9,814 bases of DNA from Candidatus Aegiribacteria sp. (GCA_030638185.1 DAOWFD010000020.1:1-9814), one strand, 5' to 3'. Counted from the first letter of the stretch, positions 1 through 6,898 are shown. Program-made: numbers and translations. The notes: a model not told the origin generated them from the sequence alone.

Positions 1-99
1 CGCCAGAATAAGCAGGTGCCCTGCACCGGCAAGAATGTAATCAAGCCTGCGGGGTGAATAACTGCTTGAATTGCGTTCCTCGGTATCAGTGAATTTCAC
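1..99 (-). CDS. TonB/TolA-like energy transducer, N-terminus only (partial)
   Basis: An open frame starts at a GTG (99-97) inside the last codons of the ExbD/TolR gene, 14 bases before the end of that gene's stop codon, and runs off the window at base 1. The 33 visible residues begin MKFTDTEERNSSSY, go on with the basic stretch SPRRLDY, and then enter a hydrophobic run, ILAGAGHLLILA. A short charged cytoplasmic segment followed by one membrane helix is what TonB and TolA have at their N-termini, and these are the usual third partners of ExbB-ExbD or TolQ-TolR. The overlap with the upstream gene suggests translational coupling in one operon. The ribosome site is weak (a GGG about 9 bases before the GTG). 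No C-terminal domain is visible, so TonB, TolA or another single-pass protein all remain possible. Confidence 0.5.
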   Translation of the reverse strand, partial: MKFTDTEERNSSSYSPRRLDYILAGAGHLLILA

Positions 100-508
100 T
101 GCTGTTACCCGTGCTTTCCTGTATAAGCCCGATGTTCAGGTATCCCCCGCTACCCAGTTTTGTAAGAGCGTTGGCAACTACTTCATATCTTACATCACGG
201 TCGGCCCGTACAAAGGCTTCCGATCTGCCCGATGCGAACGCAGCCTCCGCGAGGGCATTCAGATCCTCCATCAGAACCGTTTCGCCTGAAACGGACAGAT
301 TGCCGTACGCGTCTATTTCGACCACAAGCGACTCCGAGGGATCGAGGTTGCTTAAAATTCTTCCCTCATCGGATGAAGGGGGAGAGACGTCAGCGCTTCT
401 CTGCATAACGGGTGAGGTCAGCATGAATATCACGAGAAGAACAAGGGTTACATCCACCAGATTGGTGATATTGATACTGGAGAACTGTTTGTACCTGGTT
501 TTGATCAT
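86..508 (-). CDS. ExbD/TolR-family biopolymer transport protein
   Basis: This 140-residue protein is the proton-channel partner of the ExbB/TolQ protein encoded just upstream. Together they use the proton-motive force to drive TonB or TolA across the periplasm. It has a short cytoplasmic N-terminus, one membrane helix at about residues 15-36 (NLVDVTLVLLVIFMLTSPVM) and a periplasmic domain of about 100 residues ending in the usual alpha/beta fold (EAFVRADRDVRYEVV, then a Gly-rich turn). Asp19, in the VDV at the start of the helix, matches the conserved channel Asp of ExbD and TolR. I chose the ATG at 508-506 over the in-frame ATG at 529: it forms an ATGA overlap with the upstream stop and has AGGAGGGG (518-525) 9 bases before it, and the residues before it do not resemble the family. 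TolR versus ExbD cannot be settled from sequence alone. Confidence 0.9.
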   Translation of the reverse strand: MIKTRYKQFSSINITNLVDVTLVLLVIFMLTSPVMQRSADVSPPSSDEGRILSNLDPSESLVVEIDAYGNLSVSGETVLMEDLNALAEAAFASGRSEAFVRADRDVRYEVVANALTKLGSGGYLNIGLIQESTGNSSEIH

Positions 509-1173
509 TCCAGGCTTCCCCTCCTGCATACATCAACAAGTTCGGAAAGAAATCTGTCCATATCCCCGGCCAGTGAATTCAGCCTTCCGACAACGAAGTT
601 ATGGAAGATATTCGCAGGGATGGCGGCAAGAAGTCCCGCAACAGTAGTTGTAAGCGCAGCTGCTATGCCTGCTCCAACCGCGCTGAGGTCGGCTATTCCC
701 AGTTCCTTCATGCCGATGAAACTTGATAGTATTCCCCATACGGTTCCAAGCAGCCCAAGCAGGGGCGCTACACTTGTTACCGTGGCAAGCAGCCCGATAT
801 TCCGTTCACGCTGCGCCAGATCTTCCCCTGCCTCACGTTCAAGGGCACTTGTCAGGCTGCCTACTTCCTCAGGCTTCAGAGGTTCAGTGACCCCCCTGTC
901 AAGCCTTCTCTGAAGAAACCTTCCCGCCTCGGCGTACATTCTGGCAAGAGGTCCTATTTCGCTGCTTCTGCTCCAGAAATCTCCTCCCGGCGCCCTTCCT
1001 GTTGTTCTGAGCGCATTCATGAACGTTCTGGAAGAAGACAGTATCGTCTTGAATTCACGGATCTTTGCAATGGCTACAGTCCAGGATCCGATGGAAAGAA
1101 CAGCAATAACAATAAGAATGAGTTTCGTTACAATATCTGCTCGAGCAACGATACCGAGTACCTGTCCAATCAA
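505..1173 (-). CDS. MotA/TolQ/ExbB-family proton channel protein
   Basis: This 222-residue inner-membrane protein would form the pentameric core of a proton-driven motor with the ExbD/TolR product. Three membrane helices are visible at about residues 16-36, 127-154 and 163-192, separated by a long charged cytoplasmic region (about 37-125), as expected for TolQ/ExbB. The family signature lies in helix 2, SVAPLLGLLGTVWGILSSFI (134-153), followed by helix 3 with AVGAGIAAALTTTVAGLLAA. The GTVWGI...SFIG wording is closer to TolQ than to ExbB, but I would not assign a symbol. The start is TTG (1173-1171), preceded by AAGGGGG (1181-1187) 7 bases away; no better in-frame start is seen. The stop overlaps the exbD/tolR start (ATGA), so the two are translationally coupled. 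A short upstream open frame ends in TGA overlapping this TTG. Confidence 0.92.
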   Translation of the reverse strand: MIGQVLGIVARADIVTKLILIVIAVLSIGSWTVAIAKIREFKTILSSSRTFMNALRTTGRAPGGDFWSRSSEIGPLARMYAEAGRFLQRRLDRGVTEPLKPEEVGSLTSALEREAGEDLAQRERNIGLLATVTSVAPLLGLLGTVWGILSSFIGMKELGIADLSAVGAGIAAALTTTVAGLLAAIPANIFHNFVVGRLNSLAGDMDRFLSELVDVCRRGSLE

Positions 1174-1256
1174 GGAATTTCCCCCTTTACTTCTGCAATG
1201 GCAACCATTTCGATCATGGCATCGAAAGACAGCACAGCGGAACCTGTTTCTACCAT
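1170..1256 (-). pseudogene. Short coding-like fragment ending in the tolQ-like start codon
   Basis: An open frame of 28 codons from an ATG at 1256-1254 (MVETGSAVLSFDAM, IEMVAIAEVKGEIP) ends with TGA at 1172-1170, which overlaps the TTG start of the TolQ-like gene (TTGA). The frame is open a further 12 codons upstream (NDYDRVINKFE) without an ATG, GTG or TTG start or ribosome site, which suggests the tail of a longer gene. Upstream, other frames also read as short peptides (MSVYSVEETIM from 1312; MNIDMEQNPP from about 1343, running into a run of seven C on this strand), so one or two frameshifts may have broken a small gene. The tail faintly resembles the C-terminal end of ScpA (pattern V-x-x-F-x-A-L-x-E-L-V), but this is too short to trust. 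It could also be a real coupling leader peptide. Confidence 0.35.
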
Positions 1257-1266
1257 TTCAAACTTA

Positions 1267-1296
1267 TTAATAACCCTGTCATAATCGTTTCTTCAA
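1267..1296 (-). promoter_or_regulatory. Candidate sigma-70 promoter for the TolQ/ExbD operon
   Basis: On the minus strand TTGAAG (1296-1291) is followed after 18 bases by TATTAA (1272-1267). Transcription would start near 1260, leaving a leader of about 87 bases before the TTG start. That start point lies almost on the ATG of the short upstream frame at 1256, so either that frame is read without a leader or the promoter call is wrong. Pattern match only. Confidence 0.3.
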
Positions 1297-1336
1297 CACT
1301 ATATACACTCATTGGGGGGGTTCTGTTCCATATCTA

Positions 1337-1365
1337 TATTCATCACCCCACGCAGCGAAGATAAT
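1337..1365 (+). promoter_or_regulatory. Weak candidate promoter for the small membrane protein
   Basis: TATTCA (1337-1342) and GATAAT (1360-1365) are separated by 17 bases, about 50 bases upstream of the ATG at 1417. The -10 is good and the -35 poor. The site sits between the two arms of a 9-base inverted repeat (1335-1343 and 1375-1383). Confidence 0.25.
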
Positions 1366-1416
1366 ACGGTATCTATGAATATACGATAGTTTCTCATTAT
1401 TAACGAATGGTTTAGA

Positions 1417-1728
1417 ATGAATACTTTACTTGCTTTTATCATTTATACTATGATTTTCGGGGTTATTCTTCTGATTTCCATGAAACTGACAGGAATCCAC
1501 GGAAGTGTTGCGAAAGTATTCGCCGCTTCGGCTATTGCTAACCTTGTTAGTCTGATTCCAGTAGCTTTACTCGGGAATATACTTCCCTTTATCGTTCTTA
1601 TCTGGCTGCTTAGAAAGTGGACAATCTGCAGCACCTTGCCTGATATTATTTTTATGGTGATAGTTGCCTGGGGTCTGAGAGTAATTCTTGGATTTCTTGT
1701 GATTTCCTCTTTATTGAATTCCGTTTGA
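1417..1728 (+). CDS. Small hydrophobic integral membrane protein, unknown function
   Basis: I do not recognise this 103-residue protein. It is almost entirely membrane-embedded: hydrophobic segments at about residues 4-24, 30-48, 50-66 and 75-98 suggest four helices. A few charged or polar loops break them (Lys23 with HGS, the basic LLRKWT at about 65-69, and Pro/Asp near 75). There is no signal-peptide cleavage site, cysteine motif or obvious catalytic residue. The start is ATG at 1417; the upstream ribosome site is poor (only GG at 1409-1410), so expression may be low. It lies in its own unit, divergent from the TolQ operon and about 150 bases ahead of the PEP/pyruvate-binding operon, on the same strand. 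Continuous hydrophobic composition with normal Leu/Ile/Val codons argues for a real gene rather than chance. It may be an inner-membrane accessory protein, but nothing ties it to a process. Confidence 0.6.
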   Translation: MNTLLAFIIYTMIFGVILLISMKLTGIHGSVAKVFAASAIANLVSLIPVALLGNILPFIVLIWLLRKWTICSTLPDIIFMVIVAWGLRVILGFLVISSLLNSV

Positions 1729-1832
1729 TGTTCGTTCCTGTATACGGATAGTTATTTTAACCTGTGCTGTTCCTCCCTTTCTAATACGAATACATCCACC
1801 GCACGGGTTTACTTTCTTCCCGGTGTAATCCC

Positions 1833-1841
1833 TGTTATACT
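1833..1841 (+). promoter_or_regulatory. Extended -10 promoter for the PEP/pyruvate-binding operon
   Basis: TGTTATACT matches the extended -10 pattern (TGnTATAAT, one mismatch). No good -35 lies 17 bases upstream (TTTCTT at 1813-1818), which is common for extended -10 promoters. The start of transcription would be near 1848, giving a leader of about 32 bases that holds the ribosome site AAAGGA (1866-1871), 8 bases before the ATG at 1880. Its position just ahead of a two-gene operon supports the call. Confidence 0.5.
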
Positions 1842-1879
1842 TTCCCTCTGTCCGGGTCGAACATGAAAGGATATCGGGA

Positions 1880-3568
1880 ATGGAGAATGTTCCGGGTACG
1901 GAATTCTTTGGCGACAGCAGGATCGGAGGAAAAGCATCCGGTCTGGTGAGCATAATTGACGGCCTGCGCAATCGTGGAAGTAATATATCATTTCCCATGG
2001 ATGTTTCCGTGCCGGAATTTTCCGTAATAACTACGGAGTTCTTCCTGGACTTCGTTCAGCGCAACGATCTTATGTCCTATGCCGACGGTAACGACCCCGA
2101 CGACAGGATTGCCATGGCTTTTATGAAGGGAGAGATGTCGCCAATACTGACAGGGGAATTATGGAAGTTCGTACGCAAAACCCACGAACCTGTTGCAGTC
2201 AGATCTTCAAGCCTTCTGGAGGATGACCTGAAGTCTCCACTGGCTGGTATCTATCAGACAAAGATGATCCCGAATAATCAGCCATCGGACGAGATACGCT
2301 TCAGAAAGCTGATCGAAGCTGTCAAGCTGGTCTGGGCCAGTACGTACTTCAGCGATTCCTGGGAATTTCACAGGGGGATGGGCGGTTCCGCCTCCGAAGA
2401 AACAATGGCTGTAATCCTTCAGAAAGTAGTCGGAAGGAGATACGGCAACAGGTTCTATCCGTTGATATCGGGGGTGGCTCGCTCGTTCAACTACTATGCA
2501 TTCGGAAAGGCAAAACCATCCGATGGAGTTGTGAATCTTGCTCTTGGCCTGGGCAAGAGTATCGTTGACGGAGGGCTCTGCTGGAGCTACAGCCCCGCCA
2601 ATCCCAAGGCGCCTCCTCCATTCGGTTCCGTCGGAGATATGCTCAAAGGGACCCAGAGCACTTTCTGGGCAATAAATATGGAGAGGATCACTGTTTACGA
2701 TCCAGTGAAGGAAACCGAGTATATGATCTCATCCCGGCTGGAAGACGCCGATTACGACGATACTCTCAAATTCGTAGCATCAACATATTTGCCTGAGTCT
2801 GACAGACTTGTTCACGGAACAGGCAGGAAAGGGCCAAAAGTGGTTAACTTCGCTCCGATTCTTGATGACCGGATCATCCCCCTCAATGATGCTGTACGTG
2901 CTGTTCTTGATCTATGCTCAGAAGAAGCGAACGGTCCCGTAGAAATTGAATTCGCTGTCATGGGGCCCGGGCAATCGGAAGACGCGTCACTGGGGTTGCT
3001 CCAGGTAAGAGCCATAGCCGCATTCAGTGAAGAGGTGGATATTTCGGAAGCGGATCTGCAGGGGGAAAGAACCGTAGCCCGCTCCCGCCATGCACTGGGC
3101 AACGGTATAACGGAAATACAGCATGTTGTATACGTTAAGCCTGAGTCTTTCAGTACATCAAAGACCAGGCAGATCGCAACGGAGATCGCGGGTATCAACA
3201 GGAAGTTGTCAGAGGAAAACCACGGGTACCTGCTGATCGGCTACGGACGCTGGGGAAGCTCCGACCCATGGCTCGGTATACCTGTAACCTGGGGACACAT
3301 CTCCTGCGCAAAGGCGATGATTGAAATCTCGGGCCCCAGAATGCGGGTAGAACTCAGTCAGGGGTCGCATTTCTTCCACAACCTGTCCAGTTTCGGTGTG
3401 GGTTACCTTTCGGTAAACGAACCACTTGACGGTCCCGTAAACCTGGATATTATCAGTGCTGGAAGTACAATTGTACACGAGACCGAGCATGTCCGGTGTC
3501 TGAAAATACCAGATGGAATAATAGTGAAAATTGACGGCAGAAAAGGACTGGGGGTGATACTCAGATGA
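1880..3568 (+). CDS. PEP/pyruvate-binding (PPDK_N) domain protein without phosphohistidine domain
   Basis: This 562-residue protein has the ATP-grasp-like nucleotide-binding domain of PEP synthase and pyruvate phosphate dikinase over about residues 10-380. The Gly-rich lysine motif is at 15-22 (IGGKASGL, Lys18). The nucleotide-binding arginine motif is at 107-115 (VRSSSLLED, Arg108), followed by LAGIYQT (121-127). The closing strands are EIEFAV (Glu357) and LLQVRA (Gln375, Arg377). True PPDK or PEP synthase would continue with a swivelling domain carrying the catalytic His (GGxTSHAA type) and a PEP-binding barrel; neither is present. Instead residues about 400-562 form a different module with LLIGYGRWGS (451-460) and SQGSHFFHNL (493-502), shared with the next gene. 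It can therefore be expected to bind ATP, but transfer to pyruvate by the normal route is unlikely. It overlaps the next gene by ATGA and probably works with it. The substrate is unknown. Confidence 0.85.
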   Translation: MENVPGTEFFGDSRIGGKASGLVSIIDGLRNRGSNISFPMDVSVPEFSVITTEFFLDFVQRNDLMSYADGNDPDDRIAMAFMKGEMSPILTGELWKFVRKTHEPVAVRSSSLLEDDLKSPLAGIYQTKMIPNNQPSDEIRFRKLIEAVKLVWASTYFSDSWEFHRGMGGSASEETMAVILQKVVGRRYGNRFYPLISGVARSFNYYAFGKAKPSDGVVNLALGLGKSIVDGGLCWSYSPANPKAPPPFGSVGDMLKGTQSTFWAINMERITVYDPVKETEYMISSRLEDADYDDTLKFVASTYLPESDRLVHGTGRKGPKVVNFAPILDDRIIPLNDAVRAVLDLCSEEANGPVEIEFAVMGPGQSEDASLGLLQVRAIAAFSEEVDISEADLQGERTVARSRHALGNGITEIQHVVYVKPESFSTSKTRQIATEIAGINRKLSEENHGYLLIGYGRWGSSDPWLGIPVTWGHISCAKAMIEISGPRMRVELSQGSHFFHNLSSFGVGYLSVNEPLDGPVNLDIISAGSTIVHETEHVRCLKIPDGIIVKIDGRKGLGVILR

Positions 3569-6500
3569 CTACAAAGAAAATTGACTCTAAAATACTGGTG
3601 AACTCCCTCCGGGAGAGAGCGAAGGAACTCAACTGTCTGTACATGTCCGATGAGATTCTGATGAGTGATATACCCCTGGAGAAGAAGCTCCAGGCGGTTG
3701 CGGAATCGATGCCCCAGGGCTGTTACAGTCCTCAGCACTGCAAAGCCAGGATAGTCTACAGGAACAATGAATACACATCAAAAGCTTTCAGTGAGGGTGG
3801 GCCTGAACTCTCGGAGAATCTGGTTATCAACGGCAGCATCGTTGGAAAAATAACTGTTTCGTATCCCGGTAAAGCTCCCAAATTGGACAATGGCGTCGCT
3901 TTCCTTGAAGAGGAGAAAAAGCTTATAAGAACACTGGCCAGAAGAATAAGCCATACCATTCTTCATGACAGCCTTTCCCAGATGTTCGAAGGGGAGGACG
4001 CTGATCGTTCCGACATGCGAGACGGGTCCGAATCCTGGAGAGCCATCCTGGATATGCTTCTCATTACCGACAGGAAGCTCTACCAGACGCTCTCCAGAAG
4101 ACTTCTGAATTATATGAGCTTCATTGGAATAGTTGATGCCACAGCCCTTCTGAACAGGTTGGCCGGGCAGACTATCACCAAGGATACCGATCTTGACCAT
4201 CTGGGTATTAACCAACCCATACCAAGGCAGCAATTCGAAATCAGCTACGAACTTGTAGAGGAGATATTCGCTATCGCAGGAAGGGATTTGAGCGATGAGC
4301 AGATACTTAACCTGCTACAGAGGTGGATAGGTGAAAACAGGATAGAACATCTGATCAACGTACTGGATGACCATGCCAGTTCTCTTCCCGATATCATACA
4401 GGCCATGGACGACCACAAGGGAATCGTAACTGAGGAAGCAACCCTTTCCAAACCGGTTCTGAATGCTCTGAAAGTATCCCTCATAAGAAGGCTGGTAAGC
4501 AGAAGGCTTGATTATATAAGCCGCCTTAAGGAATTTGTCTCAATCGGGGATTTCTACAAACTGACGAATTCCCTCGTTATTCCCGCCAAGAGCCACGGGC
4601 AGCTTGGAGGGAAAGGCGCGGGTCTGTTCATGGCTGAAAAAATAATCAAGAATGCAAGGAGTGATGATCCTCTGCTTGCCGGTATCAGAACACCTGTCAC
4701 ATGGTACGTATGCAGTGACGGAATACTTGATTTCGTTCATCACAACCGCCTTGAAGAACTCCTTGAATACAGGTACAGGTATCTGGGCGAAATCAGGCTG
4801 GAGTACCCGAACCTGATCCAGCTGTTCAAGAACTGCGCTTTCAGCCCCGAAATGACACAGGGGCTGTCCATGACCCTTGATTCCATCGGTGATTACCCCC
4901 TGATAGTACGAAGTTCAAGTCTCCTTGAGGACAGTGTAGAGGCGGCCTTCAGCGGGAAGTACAAGAGTCTGTTTATCGCGAATCAAGGCACTAAAAGCGA
5001 GCGGCTGGAAGCTCTCATGGACGCCATTGCCGAAGTGTACGCCTCCATGTTCGGCCCCGACGCCATCGAGTACAGGAACGAGCGTAACCTCCTGGATTTC
5101 CAGGAGGAGATGGGCGTTCTGATCCAGCAGGTGGTCGGCACCAGGGTCGGAAAATACTACATGCCCGCTTACGGCGGAGTCGCTTTCAGCAGGAATGAAT
5201 TCCGATGGTCCTCCAGGATCAGGACAAAAGACGGATTGTTAAGACTTGTACCGGGGTTGGGAACTCGTGCCGTGGATCGGCTGGGTGATGATTTTCCGGT
5301 GCTGGCGGCTCCGGGACAGCCCGGGCTCAGGGTAAACACCAGCGTGGATGAAACAATAAGATATGCTCCTAAATTCATGGATGTGATCAATCTGGAAGAA
5401 GAACGGATTGAAACGGTGAAGGTTGAGGATATTATAAGGGAATACGGATCCCGGTATCCTCAAGTAGCAAAAATATTTTCTACCCATAAAGATGGAATGA
5501 TAAGACGGGTCAACAGGCTCACGGATTTTGAGAATGAGTACGTAATACCTACCTTTGAAGGGCTGATGACCCCGGAAACAGGTTTTCTCAAAATGATGAG
5601 GCACGTTCTTGCGCTTCTTGAAAGGGAATGTGGTTTCCCTGTGGATATAGAGTTCGCCGCTGATGGTGATAATATCTACCTGCTCCAGTGCAGGGCTCAG
5701 AGTTCCTGGGAACAGACTGAAGCTGTGCATCTTACGGAACGGCCGGAGCCAGATGATATACTTTTTACCGCTGATAAGTATATCTCAGACGGATTCATTC
5801 GCGAGATTGCACATATAGTTTACGTGGATCCTCAGGAATACGACAGCCTGAAGGAAATGCAGGATCTTGTTGCTGTCGGAAAAACCGTTGGTAGGTTAAA
5901 CGGTATTCTTTCAAAGAAAAGCTTTGTTCTTATGGGACCTGGAAGATGGGGCAGCCGAGGTGATATAAAGTTGGGTGTACAGGTAACTTACTCCGATATC
6001 AACAATACTGCGGCCCTCATAGAGATGGCATTTCAGAAGGGAAGCTACGTGCCGGATCTCTCCTTCGGAACACATTTCTTTCAGGATCTTGTGGAGGCGG
6101 GCATCCGGTATCTGCCTCTCTATCCTGATGACAGCAATGTTATTTTCAACAGAGAGTTCTTTAAAGAGAGCGAAAATGTCCTCTGCAAGCTCCTTCCGGA
6201 CTGTAACGATTTAAGCCACGTGGTGAATGTGATAGACGTAAAGGCAAGCACAGGGGGCAGGATCTTGAGAATTGCGATGAGTGGAGACGAAGGCGAAGCC
6301 ATTGCGTATCTTACATCCGATGATGATTCCATCCGGGAAGAGTCCAGCCTGCTTCCCAAAACCCGCTTAACCGCTGTTTCCAGCCCTGATGAACACTGGC
6401 TGTGGAGACAGCGAATGGCTGAAACCCTGGCTTCGGAGATAGATCCGGATGAATACGGGGTCAAGGGCATCTATCTCTTCGGAAGTACCAAGAACGCAAC

Positions 6501-6783
6501 TTCGGGTCCTTGCAGTGATATAGACCTTCTGATTCATGCAGACGGCAACGAAAGAACCCGGGATCTGCTGGAATCATACCTCGACGGATGGGATGTCTGT
6601 CTGTGTGAGATAAACTACATCAGAACCGGCTTCAAGACGGAACACCTTCTTGATGTACACATCATTACAGACAGGGATATAGAGGAAAAACAGTCCTACG
6701 CTCTCAAGATAGGTTCCGTGACTGATCCTGCCCGCCCGCTGGAAATGAAGAAGAAGGAAATTGAGCTAGAGCAGCTCTCTTGA
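3565..6783 (+). CDS. GAF-like sensor - PPDK_N ATP-grasp - nucleotidyltransferase multidomain protein
   Basis: This 1072-residue protein appears cytoplasmic, with no signal peptide or membrane helix. Residues about 10-137 resemble the GAF-like sensor region of many histidine kinases (CKARIVYRNNEY; VGKITVSYPGKAP; FLEEEKKLIRTLARRI). Residues about 150-330 are helical linker. The PPDK_N domain spans about 340-715: HGQLGGKGAGLFMA with Lys350, IVRSSSLLEDS with Arg449, and DIEFAADG then IYLLQCRA with Glu696, Gln708 and Arg710. Residues about 735-860 repeat the module of the upstream paralogue: LMGPGRWGS (789-797) and SFGTHFFQDL (833-842). Residues about 945-1040 are a Pol-beta/MNT-type nucleotidyltransferase: LFGST at 971-975, then SDIDLLI with Asp985 and Asp987 (GS-x10-DxD spacing), and a possible third carboxylate, Asp1030, in LLDVHII. 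There is no phosphohistidine domain. The ATG overlaps the upstream TGA, with GGGGTG 8 bases before it. Domain assignments are firm; the substrate of either catalytic domain is unknown. Confidence 0.88.
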   Translation: MTTKKIDSKILVNSLRERAKELNCLYMSDEILMSDIPLEKKLQAVAESMPQGCYSPQHCKARIVYRNNEYTSKAFSEGGPELSENLVINGSIVGKITVSYPGKAPKLDNGVAFLEEEKKLIRTLARRISHTILHDSLSQMFEGEDADRSDMRDGSESWRAILDMLLITDRKLYQTLSRRLLNYMSFIGIVDATALLNRLAGQTITKDTDLDHLGINQPIPRQQFEISYELVEEIFAIAGRDLSDEQILNLLQRWIGENRIEHLINVLDDHASSLPDIIQAMDDHKGIVTEEATLSKPVLNALKVSLIRRLVSRRLDYISRLKEFVSIGDFYKLTNSLVIPAKSHGQLGGKGAGLFMAEKIIKNARSDDPLLAGIRTPVTWYVCSDGILDFVHHNRLEELLEYRYRYLGEIRLEYPNLIQLFKNCAFSPEMTQGLSMTLDSIGDYPLIVRSSSLLEDSVEAAFSGKYKSLFIANQGTKSERLEALMDAIAEVYASMFGPDAIEYRNERNLLDFQEEMGVLIQQVVGTRVGKYYMPAYGGVAFSRNEFRWSSRIRTKDGLLRLVPGLGTRAVDRLGDDFPVLAAPGQPGLRVNTSVDETIRYAPKFMDVINLEEERIETVKVEDIIREYGSRYPQVAKIFSTHKDGMIRRVNRLTDFENEYVIPTFEGLMTPETGFLKMMRHVLALLERECGFPVDIEFAADGDNIYLLQCRAQSSWEQTEAVHLTERPEPDDILFTADKYISDGFIREIAHIVYVDPQEYDSLKEMQDLVAVGKTVGRLNGILSKKSFVLMGPGRWGSRGDIKLGVQVTYSDINNTAALIEMAFQKGSYVPDLSFGTHFFQDLVEAGIRYLPLYPDDSNVIFNREFFKESENVLCKLLPDCNDLSHVVNVIDVKASTGGRILRIAMSGDEGEAIAYLTSDDDSIREESSLLPKTRLTAVSSPDEHWLWRQRMAETLASEIDPDEYGVKGIYLFGSTKNATSGPCSDIDLLIHADGNERTRDLLESYLDGWDVCLCEINYIRTGFKTEHLLDVHIITDRDIEEKQSYALKIGSVTDPARPLEMKKKEIELEQLS

Positions 6784-6898
6784 TGCCGATTCGGGGTTAT
6801 CCGGATCGAACCTGATGAGAGCCAGTTAGGGGCCGTCTTAAGCCTTTCATAACATTAACCGGGTTGGATCATTGCAGACATCCTGGTGTTTTAGTGTT
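6784..6898. other. Gap after the PEP/pyruvate-binding operon; no gene seen
   Basis: This short stretch follows the stop of the nucleotidyltransferase fusion. I see no reading frame of interest and no convincing terminator. GGAT (6867-6870) and ATCC (6879-6882), followed by TGGTGTTTT, could form only a four-pair stem. Confidence 0.4.

Noticed and set aside
508..529. Alternative upstream ATG for the ExbD/TolR gene at 529-527
   Set aside because: It lies far inside the upstream gene without a ribosome site, whereas the ATG at 508 has AGGAGGGG and an ATGA overlap.
111..647. Long plus-strand open frame of 178 codons opposite the TolQ/ExbD genes
   Set aside because: It is antisense to two clear family members joined by an ATGA overlap, and its peptide is Ser/Arg-rich low-complexity of the kind produced by shadow frames.
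1797..1827. Hairpin CACCG ... CGGTG before the PEP/pyruvate-binding operon as a terminator or operator
   Set aside because: The stem is short and imperfect, and no T-run follows; it overlaps the likely promoter region, but nothing else supports it.
1880..3568. Annotation as a genuine PEP synthase or pyruvate phosphate dikinase
   Set aside because: Only the nucleotide-binding domain is present; the phosphohistidine domain and the PEP-binding barrel are missing and the length is far too short.
5239..5730. Minus-strand open frame of 163 codons inside the large fusion gene
   Set aside because: The sense strand encodes the essential ATP-grasp motifs here; the antisense peptide has no recognisable domain or ribosome site.
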